From the NCBI RefSeq assembly GCF_900105555.1, contig NZ_FNTZ01000001.1, forward strand, positions 124,001-188,000: DNA of 64,000 nucleotides, written 5' to 3'. Numbering within the stretch: the first letter of the stretch is position 1; every line of letters starts with the position of its first letter. Below the pieces are notes generated by a model. The model did no database searches, had not been told where the DNA came from, and worked only from the letters and a program-made list of their open reading frames with translations. The translations under genes were made by a program, and so were the position numbers. The stretch comes from Pseudomonas coleopterorum (lineage in GTDB: Bacteria > Pseudomonadota > Gammaproteobacteria > Pseudomonadales > Pseudomonadaceae). Shown here piece after piece: positions 51,960 through 61,658 of this stretch.

Positions 51960-52316
51960 ATGAAAGAGCCTATGACCCCCACCTCGTTGTTCAAGTGTTT
52001 GGCCGATGACACTCGAACCAAGATCACGCTCCTCATCGTAAGTGAAGGCGAGCTGTGCGTTTGCGAGCTCACTGCTGCGCTCGACCAGAGCCAACCCAAG
52101 ATCTCTCGCCATCTGGCGCTGCTTCGCTCAGCAGGTTTGCTAATGGATCGTCGTCAAGGCCAGTGGGTGTACTACCGCTTGCATCCTGGGCTGCCCGAGT
52201 GGGTGACAGCGATCCTGAAGGATGTCGTGGACGCAAACCAGCGATGGTTGGAAGCCGAAGCCAAACGTCTGTGCGACATGAATGGCCGACCTACCAATCA
52301 GGCCATTTGTAACTGA
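51960..52316 (+). CDS. arsR: ArsR-family arsenic-responsive repressor
   Basis: 118 residues. Winged helix with the As(III) site ELCVCELTAAL (Cys pair on the alpha-3 helix) and the recognition segment SQPKISRHLALLRSAGL, the ArsR type of E. coli and Pseudomonas. GGAGG four bases before the ATG lies inside the palindrome CCTCCCGGAGG. First gene of the ars operon, 24 bases before arsB. Confidence 0.95.
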   Translation: MKEPMTPTSLFKCLADDTRTKITLLIVSEGELCVCELTAALDQSQPKISRHLALLRSAGLLMDRRQGQWVYYRLHPGLPEWVTAILKDVVDANQRWLEAEAKRLCDMNGRPTNQAICN

Positions 52317-52340
52317 TGCTGCGCCTACAGAGTCTCTGAA

Positions 52341-53624
52341 ATGCTGATTGCCATACTGATTTTCATTGCAACTATCGTGTTGGTCATCTGGCAACCTAGA
52401 GGTTTGGGAGTCGGCTGGAGCGCGACCCTTGGCGCTGTTTTGGCGCTGCTGACTGGCGTCGTCAGCCTTGGGGACATCCCAGAGGTCTGGCACATTGTCT
52501 GGAATGCCACTGCGACCTTCATCGCGGTGATCATTATCAGCTTGCTGTTGGATGAGGCAGGTTTTTTCGAGTGGGCTGCGCTTCATGTCGCTCGGTGGGG
52601 GAAAGGGAGCACCAGAAAGCTTTTCGCGTTCATCATATTGCTGGGCGCCGCCGTATCGGCGCTCTTTGCCAATGACGGCGCGGCGCTGATTCTGACGCCC
52701 ATCGTGATCGCTATGTTGTTGGCCCTCCGGTTTTCTCCTGCAGCCACTTTGGCATTCGTGATGGCGGCGGGATTTATTGCCGATACGGCGAGCTTGCCGT
52801 TTGTGGTCTCCAATCTGGTCAACATCGTCTCTGCCGATTACTTCAACATTGGATTCGCCGAATATGCCTCTGTGATGGTGCCGGTGAACGTTGTGAGCGT
52901 CTTGGCGACACTGGCGATGCTGCTGTGGTTCTTTCGCAGAGAGTTACCTGCGACCTACGATCTTGCGCAACTGCATCAACCTTCTGAAGCAATTCGCGAC
53001 CGGCCAACATTTATCGCGGGCTGGCTAGTCCTGGTGATGTTGCTGGTAGGTTTCTTCGTGATCGAACCCCTAGGTGTTCCGATCAGCGTCATAGCTGCAG
53101 TCTGTGCACTCATCCTCTACGTAGTCGCTGCCCGTGGTCACGCCATCGACACCGGGAAGGTACTCAAAGGTGCGCCGTGGCAAGTGGTGGTCTTTTCATT
53201 GGGCATGTACCTAGTTGTCTACGGACTCAAGAATGCTGGGCTAACAGATCACATCGCACAGATCCTCAACGTCTTCGCGGGATATGGTATCTGGAGCGCT
53301 TCGCTTGGAACCGGCCTTCTCACGGCGCTTTTGTCTTCCATCATGAACAACATGCCGACCGTCCTGGTCGGGGCTTTGTCGATTCATGACGCCGAAGTCG
53401 ATGGTGTCGTCCAGCAAGCCATGGTGTACGCCAACATTATTGGCTGCGACCTAGGCCCGAAAATCACTCCAATCGGCAGCCTGGCCACGCTGTTATGGCT
53501 GCACGTGCTGGCTAAGAAAGACATCAAGATCAGCTGGGGTTACTACTTCAAAACCGGAATCGTGCTGACCCTGCCCATCCTCGTCGCCACCCTATCTGCC
53601 TTGGCACTGCGCCTCAGTTTTTGA
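52341..53624 (+). CDS. arsB: Arsenite efflux pump ArsB
   Basis: 427 residues with twelve hydrophobic helices, starting [20 protein letters not shown]. ArsB/NhaD-type signatures include [16 protein letters not shown] and [20 protein letters not shown] segments (visible as [20 protein letters not shown]). It exports As(III)/Sb(III) across the inner membrane. It is not the unrelated ACR3 type. Confidence 0.96.
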   Translation: MLIAILIFIATIVLVIWQPRGLGVGWSATLGAVLALLTGVVSLGDIPEVWHIVWNATATFIAVIIISLLLDEAGFFEWAALHVARWGKGSTRKLFAFIILLGAAVSALFANDGAALILTPIVIAMLLALRFSPAATLAFVMAAGFIADTASLPFVVSNLVNIVSADYFNIGFAEYASVMVPVNVVSVLATLAMLLWFFRRELPATYDLAQLHQPSEAIRDRPTFIAGWLVLVMLLVGFFVIEPLGVPISVIAAVCALILYVVAARGHAIDTGKVLKGAPWQVVVFSLGMYLVVYGLKNAGLTDHIAQILNVFAGYGIWSASLGTGLLTALLSSIMNNMPTVLVGALSIHDAEVDGVVQQAMVYANIIGCDLGPKITPIGSLATLLWLHVLAKKDIKISWGYYFKTGIVLTLPILVATLSALALRLSF

Positions 53625-53640
53625 ATCAAGGAGTCTTCTG

Positions 53641-54111
53641 ATGAAAGTCTTGTTCATGTGCACCCATAACAGTTGCCGCAGCATCCTGTCCGAGGCGCTG
53701 TTCAATCACTTGGCGCCCGAAGGCATACAAGCGGTCAGCTCAGGAAGCTTTCCCAGCGGTCGAGTGAATCAGCGGGCCTTGCAGACGCTTGAGGCAGCGG
53801 GGATCCCTACTGCAGGCTTGAGCAGCAAGGCTTCGGATGAGTTTGAAGGCTCGCCTCCAGATATTGTTATCACCGTCTGTGATCGGGCTGCGGGTGAGGC
53901 ATGCCCCATCTTCTTCGGCCCGGCCTTGAAAGCGCATTGGGGCTTAGCCGACCCGTCCGAAGCTACTGGATCGGAAGGCGACATCAGCACCGCATTTGAA
54001 ACCACCCTTGCCAAAATTCGTGAGCGGGTTACGGCCTTTCTTGAGCTGCCGCTCAAGACGATAAGCCCTGACCAACTGAAAGCCGAACTGAACCGCATCG
54101 GTTCGCTTTAA
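53641..54111 (+). CDS. arsC: Arsenate reductase, low-molecular-weight phosphatase type
   Basis: 156 residues. P-loop Cys7-THNSC-Arg13 at the start ([14 protein letters not shown]), followed by the redox Cys80 and Cys88 in [14 protein letters not shown], the triad of thioredoxin/glutaredoxin-linked LMW-PTP-type reductases. It reduces arsenate to arsenite, the substrate of ArsB. AAGGAG before the ATG, 16 bases after arsB. Confidence 0.94.
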   Translation: MKVLFMCTHNSCRSILSEALFNHLAPEGIQAVSSGSFPSGRVNQRALQTLEAAGIPTAGLSSKASDEFEGSPPDIVITVCDRAAGEACPIFFGPALKAHWGLADPSEATGSEGDISTAFETTLAKIRERVTAFLELPLKTISPDQLKAELNRIGSL

Positions 54112-54158
54112 AGATCAACCGAGGCGGCTTTCCATTTCGCGCTGCTGTAGGAGTCTAT

Positions 54159-54872
54159 ATGCAAGACACATTGCCGAACGTGCAGGCCGAACTAATCGAC
54201 ATCCCTTCGCTGGAACAACTGGAGCCGCGTAAACCCTCGCTCCATAAGCCACGAATTCTTCTTCTGTACGGCTCAACGCGAGAGCGCTCCTTCAGCCGGC
54301 TGGTGACTCAGGAAGCCGCACGCCTGCTGGAGGAGTTTGGCGCCGAAACCAAAATCTTCGACCCCTCGGGTTTGCCGCTGCCGGACGATGCTCCCGATAC
54401 GCATCCCAAGGTCGCGGAGCTACGCGAACTGATGCAATGGTCTGAGGGGCAGGTGTGGTGTTCCCCTGAACGACACGGCTCTATGAGCGCGGTATTCAAA
54501 GCCCAGATCGATTGGGTTCCGCTTGCGATAGGCGCTGTACGCCCTACGCAAGGAAAGACCCTTGCGGTGATGCAGGTCTGCGGAGGGTCGCAATCTTTCA
54601 ATGTCGTCAACCAGCTACGCGTACTGGGTCGGTGGATGCGGATGTTCGCCATCCCAAACCAATCTTCCGTGGCCAAGGCGTTTACCGAATTCGATGAGGC
54701 AGGTCGGATGAAGCCTTCCTCCTACTACGACCGTCTGGTGGACGTTATGGAAGAGCTGATGAAGTTCACGCTGCTGCTGCGCGATCGCCAGGACTACCTT
54801 GTTGATCGCTACTCTGAACGTAAAGAGTCCGCCGAGGAGCTGTCCAAGCGCGTCAACCAGCGCTCCATCTAA
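54159..54872 (+). CDS. arsH: NADPH-dependent FMN reductase ArsH
   Basis: 237 residues. Flavodoxin-like fold with the FMN phosphate loop [15 protein letters not shown], then [20 protein letters not shown] and the flavin-contacting [15 protein letters not shown], all typical of ArsH. The family oxidises trivalent organoarsenicals to the less toxic pentavalent forms. It lies between the two arsenate reductase genes. Confidence 0.95.
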   Translation: MQDTLPNVQAELIDIPSLEQLEPRKPSLHKPRILLLYGSTRERSFSRLVTQEAARLLEEFGAETKIFDPSGLPLPDDAPDTHPKVAELRELMQWSEGQVWCSPERHGSMSAVFKAQIDWVPLAIGAVRPTQGKTLAVMQVCGGSQSFNVVNQLRVLGRWMRMFAIPNQSSVAKAFTEFDEAGRMKPSSYYDRLVDVMEELMKFTLLLRDRQDYLVDRYSERKESAEELSKRVNQRSI

Positions 54873-54892
54873 CACCAGTGTGAGAAACCTGC

Positions 54893-55315
54893 ATGAGCCA
54901 GATCACGATCTACCACAACCCCAACTGTGGCACCTCTCGTAACACCTTAGAGTTGATCCGCAACAGCGGGGAGGAACCGACAGTCATCGAGTATCTGCAG
55001 ACCCCACCTGACCGCACCACGCTGATCGGGCTGATCAAAGATATGGGCATTGAGGTGCGAGCCCTTCTGCGCATCAAGGGCACTCCCTACGAAGAGTTGA
55101 GGCTGAGCGATGCATCCCTGACTGACGAATATCTAATCGATGCCATGATGGCTCACCCCATCCTGATGAATCGGCCCATCGTCGTGACGCCGTTGGGCAC
55201 ACGCTTATGTCGTCCGTCAGAGGCCGTTCTCGACATTCTCCCTCAAGCGCAGCGCGGCAGTTTTGTCAAAGAAGACGGGCAAGTCGTCATTGATGAGAAT
55301 GGCCACAAGGTTTGA
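54893..55315 (+). CDS. arsC: Arsenate reductase, glutaredoxin-linked type
   Basis: 140 residues of the E. coli plasmid-type ArsC. Catalytic Cys12 in [12 protein letters not shown] and the arsenate-binding Arg60, Arg93 and Arg106 ([23 protein letters not shown]). It depends on glutathione/glutaredoxin, so it duplicates the reaction of the other arsC by a different electron route. Confidence 0.95.
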   Translation: MSQITIYHNPNCGTSRNTLELIRNSGEEPTVIEYLQTPPDRTTLIGLIKDMGIEVRALLRIKGTPYEELRLSDASLTDEYLIDAMMAHPILMNRPIVVTPLGTRLCRPSEAVLDILPQAQRGSFVKEDGQVVIDENGHKV

Positions 55316-55350
55316 ACCGATACGAAGCGGATTGGCCTGGAGGGATGACG

Positions 55351-56418
55351 GTGAATCAAAACCCAATACTTGATGTTGTGGTCATTGGCGGTGGTCAGTC
55401 TGCGCTGACAGCGGCCTACTTCCTCAGGCGCTCAGGTCTTTCCTACGTGTTGCTCGATGCCGAGACTGCACCTGGAGGCGCATGGCGACATGGATGGGAT
55501 TCGCTCCGTCTCTTCTCTCCGTCCGCGTGGAGTTCAATTGCAGGCTGGCCGATGCCTGCTGTGTCGAAAGAAACGCCTCATCGTGACGAAGTCGTCGACT
55601 ATCTCACCCAGTACGAGCGTCGTTATGATTTTCCGATCGTCCGCTCCATGCGGGTGACCCGCATCGAGAAAATCGAGGGCGGACTGCGCGTTCTCTCTGA
55701 GGATTGCTGCTGGGATGCCAGGGTAGTCATCAGCGCAACGGGCACGTGGGGCTGCCCGTTTGTTCCAACCTACCCAGGACAAGAAGTGTTCAAGGGGCAG
55801 CAGATCCATTCCGCCCAATATGAGAGGCCCAGTGAGTTCGAGGGAAAGACGGTTCTTGTCGTAGGTGGTGGCAACTCGGGTGCCCAGATTTACGCCGAGG
55901 TTTCAAAAGTGGGTCAGGCCACCTGGGTGACTAACGAGGCACCAAAGTTTCTTCCAGATGACGTCGATGGCCGTGTCTTGTTCGAGCGAGCCACAGCTCG
56001 GTTGAAGGCGCAGCAAGAGGGCGTGGAGCCCCAGAAGCCTGTGGGAGGGCTGGGCGACATCGTCATGGTGCCACCGGTATTAGAAGCTCGCGGACGAGGT
56101 GTCCTCAGCGCAGTACGGCCATTTACGCATTTCACTTCATCAGGTGTGGTATGGCCGTCGGGAGTCGAGACGAAGGTTGATGCCGTCATCTGGTGCACCG
56201 GATTTTCTCCAGCGCTCGACCACCTGCGTGACCTAGGTGTCGTCGGTCATGACGGCAAGGTAGCCGTAGACGAAAACCGAAGTGTTGATTTACCCAATCT
56301 TTGGCTGGTGGGTTACGGGGATTGGACAGGGCTCGGATCGGCCACATTGATCGGGGTCACCCGCACTGCCCGAGAGGTAGTGAAGCAAGTGCAAAGCTAT
56401 CTTGCAGGTCTAGCCTGA
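55351..56418 (+). CDS. ArsO-like flavin-dependent monooxygenase
   Basis: About 355 residues. The GTG at 55351 is chosen because GGAGGG ends six bases before it; an ATG at 55345 directly abuts that site and a TTG at 55312 overlaps arsC. FAD fold [20 protein letters not shown], a second Rossmann site [19 protein letters not shown] for NAD(P)H, and a C-terminal [19 protein letters not shown]. It resembles the ArsO monooxygenases found in ars operons; the substrate is inferred from context. Probably last gene of the operon. Confidence 0.82.
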   Translation: MNQNPILDVVVIGGGQSALTAAYFLRRSGLSYVLLDAETAPGGAWRHGWDSLRLFSPSAWSSIAGWPMPAVSKETPHRDEVVDYLTQYERRYDFPIVRSMRVTRIEKIEGGLRVLSEDCCWDARVVISATGTWGCPFVPTYPGQEVFKGQQIHSAQYERPSEFEGKTVLVVGGGNSGAQIYAEVSKVGQATWVTNEAPKFLPDDVDGRVLFERATARLKAQQEGVEPQKPVGGLGDIVMVPPVLEARGRGVLSAVRPFTHFTSSGVVWPSGVETKVDAVIWCTGFSPALDHLRDLGVVGHDGKVAVDENRSVDLPNLWLVGYGDWTGLGSATLIGVTRTAREVVKQVQSYLAGLA

Positions 56419-56707
56419 TGGCCTGTGACGCATAGCATGTACACCTACTTGGATGCTTCCAGGAGGGCTCTCGACAGGTGAATCGCGCTGGCCTGGATTT
56501 TGACGATTCGAGGCGCGGACTCACTCCGGTGAGCCGGTCGCGGGGAGTGAATTTGCCCAGGCCTTAACGCTACGTTGATAAGCGTTGCAGAGCCTGAGAT
56601 GGGCGAGAGCTTTTGGGTGTAGATCTAGGACTTTAGATCTTGTCTCCCCGAGAGCATGGTGAGAAGCGGAGGGTTATCTCGGTCACTGGAGAGGAGCAGC
56701 TGCTGGC

Positions 56708-57214
56708 TTAGAGCCCGAGATCCTGCGCAATCTGGACATCAATCATTTTGCTGTCGGCCCAGCCATCTTGTATCAGTTTCCAGCGCAGGCTCCTTGAGAT
56801 GGCCTTGATGCGGGCGCTCTCGATAATTAGGGCGCGCTGGTAACCGCTTGAGCTACGCTGCCTTCGCTCGCTTAATCCCCCGATGTTTGTGTGGCCCAAA
56901 GCTGCACTCTTGTTATCACGTTGCCACGCGGCCTGTAGCCGGAGCAATTCGATTTCCAGCTGTGCGTGACCGTAATTTTCGATCCAGGCTTTCTTCAAAT
57001 GGCGCAGCGTCGTTCGTGCGGATCTTAGATCCGACAACGCGTTGACTCTGGCTGCTCTGAGGGCAGGGCTCAAGGGCATACTCACCGCATTTCCAGCATT
57101 AATGCACGCAGTATGCGCATGAAACATGTTGCCTGGTGACGATGAGCAAACACCTATTTGAGAGCTAATGATCTCTGGAACCATCATCTGCGTGCAGCTG
57201 GTTTTTTTGATCAT
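56708..57214 (-). CDS. Unrecognised protein
   Basis: 168 residues from the ATG at 57214, seven bases after GGAGG; upstream in-frame ATGs lack this. The N-terminus (MIKKTSCTQMMVPEIISSQI) is weakly hydrophobic with Cys/His residues. The C-terminal two thirds are helical and rich in Arg/Lys (RSARTTLRHLKKAWIENYGH), suggesting nucleic-acid or protein contact. No domain recognised. The 289 bases to its left (to the ArsO-like gene) hold nothing supported. Confidence 0.5.
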   Translation of the reverse strand: MIKKTSCTQMMVPEIISSQIGVCSSSPGNMFHAHTACINAGNAVSMPLSPALRAARVNALSDLRSARTTLRHLKKAWIENYGHAQLEIELLRLQAAWQRDNKSAALGHTNIGGLSERRQRSSSGYQRALIIESARIKAISRSLRWKLIQDGWADSKMIDVQIAQDLGL

Positions 57215-57430
57215 CTCGCGCCTCCGTCTACATATCACAGAGATTTTCTAGTCGGACTGATGCTCATGCAACCTCAGATTCCTCAACTGACATTTTGAAC
57301 ACAGGTCAGGTGGGCCAGTGCTTTTGCAACGTTGACCATGGAATCTTCAACATCTGCATTGCCTCAGATCCAGACGCTCTTGCCCCCTCGCTGAGGAAGA
57401 TCAGTCAGGGTAGCTGCGCCGACAAGGCCG

Positions 57431-57465
57431 CCACACGCTCATCTCCTTGGGAGATGAGCGTGTGG
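57431..57465. other. Perfect 16-bp hairpin over the stop of the XRE gene
   Basis: CCACACGCTCATCTCC (57431-57446) pairs along its whole length with GGAGATGAGCGTGTGG (57450-57465) around a 3-base loop. The right arm and loop encode the last residues and stop codon of the XRE-type gene. No T-tract follows on either strand, so this may be an RNA-processing or recombination signal rather than a simple terminator. Confidence 0.6.
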
Positions 57466-57933
57466 TTCAGAGTGCCAATAACGCTGGATGGTAGAGTGAG
57501 ACAAGCCCAGTTCACGCTTAGCCTCGGCTTGGGTTTTACCTTGAGCCTTTAAAGCCTGTACGGCCTGCAGGTTTTGAATTCGCAATGGCTGACCAGGAGA
57601 TCTTTTGGCCAGCTTTTCACCATCCATTTGCTGATGGAGTAATTCAACGCCGCCTGCCGCAGCGAATCGCTGAAGCTCTTCTTGAGCTGACGCAAGTGTA
57701 TTTTCGAAACTCTCGCCGCGTTGCAAGGCCACGCACAGGGTTATGAACGCAACCGGATCAAATTCCAAGCCTTCAGCAAGTTCTATGAGCTTGGCGATGC
57801 TCACTCCGGATTTGCCCCTTTCCAGCAAGCTGAGCGTAGTACGAAAGGCCACATCGCCCAAATTGTCGTAGCTGAGCTCGCGCTGCTGCCGGATAGCCCT
57901 CAGCGTCGCAGCTATCTCTGTTTTTAGGGGCAT
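57439..57933 (-). CDS. XRE-type regulator with a second C-terminal HTH
   Basis: 164 residues from the ATG at 57933, starting MPLKTEIAATLRAIRQQREL. N-terminal XRE domain (LSYDNLGDVAFRTTLSLLER, about 19-38). A second helix-turn-helix near the end (GKTQAEAKRELGLSHSTIQR) has the Hin/resolvase-like or Trp-repressor-like pattern. Two DNA-binding units in one small protein suggest binding to spaced sites or a role in recombination or regulation of the neighbouring genes. A perfect hairpin covers its stop codon. Confidence 0.72.
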   Translation of the reverse strand: MPLKTEIAATLRAIRQQRELSYDNLGDVAFRTTLSLLERGKSGVSIAKLIELAEGLEFDPVAFITLCVALQRGESFENTLASAQEELQRFAAAGGVELLHQQMDGEKLAKRSPGQPLRIQNLQAVQALKAQGKTQAEAKRELGLSHSTIQRYWHSEPHAHLPRR

Positions 57934-58138
57934 AAGCATCCAAAAAACAAGGATAGAGCCACAGGGTGGTCGGCCCAATAAACAGCGTATATTGTGTGTA
58001 GTGGGTGGTTGTAGGTATCATGCCACGCCAGAGCCGCTGTCTTGGTTGCGAGCTGATCACACTGTTGATGCATGGCTCGGATCTCACCGTGACTGGGTGA
58101 GTTATCAATTTACGCCTAAACCGACTAAGGAGGCGTCT

Positions 58139-58870
58139 GTGAAGGTTTACGTCCTGTCCGACCTGCACGCCGAGTTTGAGCCATTTGTGCCGCCGTCGTT
58201 GGAGGTCGACCTGGTAGTGCTCGCTGGGGACATCAACAAGAAAACGCGAGGGATCGAGTGGGCTAACGACACCTTCAGCTGTGATGTTGCGTATGTCATG
58301 GGGAATCATGAGTACTACACGGGCCATTTTGACCGAACGCTCGACAAGGCACGCAAGGCCGCCGCTAGTCATGTGCATGTGTTAGAGAACGAGACGTTCG
58401 TCTGGAGGAATACCCGCTTCCTGGGTTGCACTGCGTGGACGGATTTCTCCAGCACCGGTGATGTAAGCGCCGCAATGTCAGTGGCGCGAGAGACAATGAC
58501 GGACTTCCGAGCGATCAGAGCGGATACCAACTTTCGACGTTTGCGACCTGATGATGTTGCTGCGCGCAATCGCCAAGCCAAAGCATGGCTGACAGCAGAG
58601 CTGCACAGACCATTTGATGGTCGGTCGATCGTCGTCACCCATCATGCGCCTGTTCCGGAGGTCGCAGGCGATGAGCATGGAGGACATCTGAGCGCCGCTT
58701 ACTGCAACGCATGGCACTCGCTGCTCCTGCAGGCAGACGGCTGGATTTTCGGTCACACGCATCGCGCTGTAGATACCGTTCTGGGAGGTTGCCGCACCGT
58801 GAGCAACCCCAAAGGTTATCCAGGCGAAGATACCGGCTTCAACCCCAGCAAGGTCATAGAATTTCAGTAA
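58139..58870 (+). CDS. Calcineurin-like metallophosphoesterase
   Basis: 243 residues from a GTG at 58139, five bases after a strong AAGGAGG; upstream codons to 57992 have no start signal. All five motifs are present: LSDLHAEF, LAGDINK, GNHEYY, THHAPV and FGHTHRAVD. The enzyme should use two metal ions to cleave phosphoesters, perhaps nucleotides or RNA ends. First gene of a five-gene row with tiny gaps or overlaps. Confidence 0.9.
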   Translation: MKVYVLSDLHAEFEPFVPPSLEVDLVVLAGDINKKTRGIEWANDTFSCDVAYVMGNHEYYTGHFDRTLDKARKAAASHVHVLENETFVWRNTRFLGCTAWTDFSSTGDVSAAMSVARETMTDFRAIRADTNFRRLRPDDVAARNRQAKAWLTAELHRPFDGRSIVVTHHAPVPEVAGDEHGGHLSAAYCNAWHSLLLQADGWIFGHTHRAVDTVLGGCRTVSNPKGYPGEDTGFNPSKVIEFQ

Positions 58871-58872
58871 AT

Positions 58873-59169
58873 GTGGAGACATTCGTGGGCTTTGGTAACG
58901 CTACAGGAATCCCCGATGGGGTTGAGAAAGCCAAGGGAATCGACTGGGGAGTGCCCATCGATGCATATCTCATGAACGCTGCGCGGGTCGGCAATCGATT
59001 CGCTGCCTCCGTGTATTGCGACCTGTCGGGAGCATCTGCCAACGGGATGACCATCTTGACGCCGCCTGTTCGGCATTTAGCTACGGTGGGAAAGTTTGAG
59101 ATGCTCCAAAGCTTGAACGGTAATGACCATTACGTCGTTGTGACGCGATTCAGTAGCGAGGAAGCATGA
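58873..59169 (+). CDS. Small unrecognised protein
   Basis: 98 residues from a GTG at 58873, two bases after the phosphoesterase stop. It contains GIDWGVPIDAYLMNAARVGN and ends VVTRFSSEEA, and is probably a compact alpha/beta domain. The ATGA overlap with the next gene supports real translation. Function unknown. Confidence 0.55.
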   Translation: METFVGFGNATGIPDGVEKAKGIDWGVPIDAYLMNAARVGNRFAASVYCDLSGASANGMTILTPPVRHLATVGKFEMLQSLNGNDHYVVVTRFSSEEA

Positions 59170-59483
59170 GTACTCGCGAGCCAGTACCAGGAGCTGTCCT
59201 TGAAGCTGAGACGATTAGCTTCGAGCTAGGAATCACCGCATACCTCTTTGAGCCACAGCTTGTTGGTTTCTGCTTGGAGGGAACCATCTATTTGGATAGA
59301 AAGGATAGATTCCAGTCCGGTCGACTTATACGTACTTCAGCAGTAATGGAGTTCGAAACGTGCGGCGGCTACGTGGTTGCTGTGACATGGAGTGGGAGCC
59401 GCTATGTCCTTTTGGCAGAGGATGGGCCTTGGGTGCTGACGTTGCCGCACAGGAGATTGGATGAGCCTGCCCCGTATAGCTGA
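59166..59483 (+). CDS. Small unrecognised protein
   Basis: 105 residues, ATGA overlap with the previous gene. Rich in beta-type segments (GFCLEGTIYLDRKDRFQSGR, CGGYVVAVTWSGSRYVLLAE), which suggests a small beta-barrel or immunity-like fold, but no family was recognised. Confidence 0.6.
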   Translation: MSTREPVPGAVLEAETISFELGITAYLFEPQLVGFCLEGTIYLDRKDRFQSGRLIRTSAVMEFETCGGYVVAVTWSGSRYVLLAEDGPWVLTLPHRRLDEPAPYS

Positions 59484-59904
59484 GCTGCTTTGCCTGGATG
59501 GTGAGCGGGTGAGCGGTGCGTCGATGGCCAGTAAAGCGGCTATCGAGCAGAAGCTCAGACTAACGAGCAAACCCTATTGTGTTGTGTCCGCATGGATACT
59601 CATTGATGTCGCAGGTGTTGACCCTGTAGTCACTCAAAGCACTCATCTGATGCCTACTGTCCTGTACGTACATCACGTGCTCTCACACAGTAGCGGTCAG
59701 TTGTCTGGAGGGGATTCGGTGATGACCGGGTATGCGGCCTATATGGATCCGGCAGGCATTTTTGAAACAGTCGATACGGTCTACATCCTGTTGTCGCACG
59801 GCTTTCGCAAGTCAGCGGATATCGAAACCGTGCGCACTGCTCAAGCCCAAGCCAACAGGATGGCAAGCGTGTCGTTTTCACCTAACGGCCCTCTTGATGA
59901 GTAG
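59461..59904 (+). CDS. Small unrecognised protein
   Basis: 147 residues; the ATG lies inside the end of the preceding gene and is served by AGGAG five bases upstream. Alternating beta segments (YCVVSAWILIDVAGVDPVVT, TVLYVHHVLSHSSGQLSGGD, TVDTVYILLSHGFRKSADIE). No domain recognised; the pattern recalls other small Pseudomonas accessory proteins. Confidence 0.62.
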   Translation: MSLPRIAELLCLDGERVSGASMASKAAIEQKLRLTSKPYCVVSAWILIDVAGVDPVVTQSTHLMPTVLYVHHVLSHSSGQLSGGDSVMTGYAAYMDPAGIFETVDTVYILLSHGFRKSADIETVRTAQAQANRMASVSFSPNGPLDE

Positions 59905-59937
59905 CCTCCAGACCCGACCTCCTTGCCAGGGAACCTG

Positions 59938-60570
59938 ATGAAAATCGCGGCAGTAATCTTCGATGCGTTCGGCACCCTTGCCCGGATAACACGGCCAATA
60001 CATCCCTATGGTCAGCTGCTGCGCGAAGGCAAGCGGCAAGGCCGCAAGTTTAGGCCAGACGATATGCAGACCCTGATGACCCACAGGCTGTGCATTTCAG
60101 AGGCGGCTGCACGTTTTGGTATCAAGCTGACGCCTGACCGGCTCGGTTTCCTGGAGCAAGCCCTCAAAGCCGAGCTTGCGAGCATTGAGCCGTTCCCAGA
60201 TGCCTTGGAAGCCATAGCGATGCTCGGGGCTGCGGGCATGCGGACAGCTATATGCTCAAATCTGGCCATGCCATATGGCCCAGCGATTCAACAGATATTT
60301 CCGAACCTCGATGGCTACGGGTTCAGCTACGAGATGGGTGCCATGAAGCCTTCCCCGATCATCTATCGACATACCTGTGATTTAATGGGTGTCAGGCCTG
60401 GTGATGACTTCGGCAGTCACGGACGAGTCGTGATGATCGGCGACTCGGTGCGATGCGACAGAGACGGCCCTCGCCGATGTGGTATCAGCGGCTTTCTCTT
60501 GCGCAGGGAGCGGGCAGAGCGATTTTCGAGCCTAACCGACTTCGCGCAGGTTGTGCTCGCCTACGCGTAG
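59938..60570 (+). CDS. HAD-superfamily hydrolase
   Basis: 210 residues from the ATG at 59938 (an ATG five codons earlier is less family-like). Motif I FDAFGT has the nucleophile Asp but Phe instead of the second Asp, as in haloacid-dehalogenase-type members. Motif II is CSN, III is MKPSP, IV is MIGDSVRCDRDG. Substrate unknown. Last gene of the five-gene row that begins with the phosphoesterase. Confidence 0.85.
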   Translation: MKIAAVIFDAFGTLARITRPIHPYGQLLREGKRQGRKFRPDDMQTLMTHRLCISEAAARFGIKLTPDRLGFLEQALKAELASIEPFPDALEAIAMLGAAGMRTAICSNLAMPYGPAIQQIFPNLDGYGFSYEMGAMKPSPIIYRHTCDLMGVRPGDDFGSHGRVVMIGDSVRCDRDGPRRCGISGFLLRRERAERFSSLTDFAQVVLAYA

Positions 60571-61064
60571 TTGTGCACGTTGAGTTGGGCTGATGCTTAC
60601 CAAACCACTACATTTTGCGCCAAATCAACGCAGGAATTACTCGGATGTAAGTAAGCTCGCTGGTTGCATCGAATGCAATCGGGATCGTCAATCCTGCAAT
60701 GAGACATCTTAGGTGAGATGAGTTCGCCGGGCGCTTACAAAATTCGGGCCTGTAAACCAAATTTTTAAACTGTAAACCCCTGCGGTTAACACGTTAAAAA
60801 ATTAGTTTATAGGTGCATCTGGATTCTGGCCGCGCTTGGCCATGTTGCCAATTTTTTGATAATGAGAGCCGGCGTCGGATCCTAAGACCCCACTGACTGA
60901 TGGTCAGCTCTGGTCTCTTGCCTGCAAAGCCGAGCTTCCCGTAACCCCGTGGGCGTCAGCGGCCCAGTAGCTTTCTGATCCTGCATGGCGCTTCATTATA
61001 GGCTCAGCAGCGGCCCAGATCTTCATCGGTTAATCTCCACTGATCACAAAACGGAGTCGAGCTC
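60571..61064. other. Gene-free stretch before the HNH gene
   Basis: About 494 bases with no supported frame. It is AT-rich around 60760-60870 and contains two direct copies of CTGTAAACC. It probably holds the promoter and operators of the HNH gene. Confidence 0.5.
60750..60778 (+). repeat. Direct repeat CTGTAAACC spaced by two helical turns
   Basis: CTGTAAACC occurs at 60750-60758 and 60770-60778, exactly 20 bases apart, separated by an A/T-rich spacer. This looks like a tandem operator bound on one face of the helix. Confidence 0.5.
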
Positions 61065-61658
61065 GTGACTAGAAATCCAGTTGAACGGGCTCTCATGGCA
61101 CGAGGGGTAGACAGTGCGTTGGCCAGGAGGCTGAGGGAAGAGAAATGGACACTCGCGAAGCTTCAATTACAACGTCCGGAGAAACTGCTGGAGCTGGGGC
61201 TCAGTGAATCGGTCGTGCCCAAGATCCTCGGGAAAGGCAGGCCACCGATACCACTGGATGTCCTCATCAAGACCCTTTACGACAATCGCTGGGTTTGCTG
61301 TGTCTGTCGAGACGCTGAGCGCCCGGTCATCGTTCACCACATCAAATCATGGGCGGAAAGTCGCGATCACTCGCCGGCCAACCTCGCAGTCCTTTGCTCT
61401 ATCCATCATGGGGAGGCGCATTCCACGCATGCTCTGGAGCTTACGCTCACCGCTGATCGGCTCAAGGCGGATAAGGCGGTGTGGGAACAGGATGTGAGCC
61501 GGCTCGATCCTTTGGCCATATTCAAAGCCACTCCAGCTAATGAGTTGCCAGTGGTGGTACTTCAATCACCTCAGGGTTTTCGAAATTGCCGAACACGTCG
61601 GAGTGGATGTTACGAAGCTCCAGGGATATCAAGCGGCTCTTCGCAATGGGGTCTGTGA
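61065..61658 (+). CDS. HNH endonuclease-like protein, 5' part of a possibly frameshifted gene
   Basis: 197 residues. A helical N-terminus (RRLREEKWTLAKLQLQRPEK) is followed by an HNH zinc-nuclease core: CCVC at 78-81, VIVHHIKSW at 88-96, and HSPANLAVLCSIHHGEAHS at 102-120. The core is complete and should cut DNA. The last 40 residues (QGFRNCRTRRSGCYEAPG...) look like out-of-frame reading, and the following gene starts 118 bases before this stop in the +1 frame. Confidence 0.8.
   Translation: MTRNPVERALMARGVDSALARRLREEKWTLAKLQLQRPEKLLELGLSESVVPKILGKGRPPIPLDVLIKTLYDNRWVCCVCRDAERPVIVHHIKSWAESRDHSPANLAVLCSIHHGEAHSTHALELTLTADRLKADKAVWEQDVSRLDPLAIFKATPANELPVVVLQSPQGFRNCRTRRSGCYEAPGISSGSSQWGL

Noticed and set aside
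59617..59638. TTGACCCTGTAG resembling a CadR/PbrR half-operator
   Set aside because: Only one half-site is present and it lies inside a coding gene; no inverted partner or -10.
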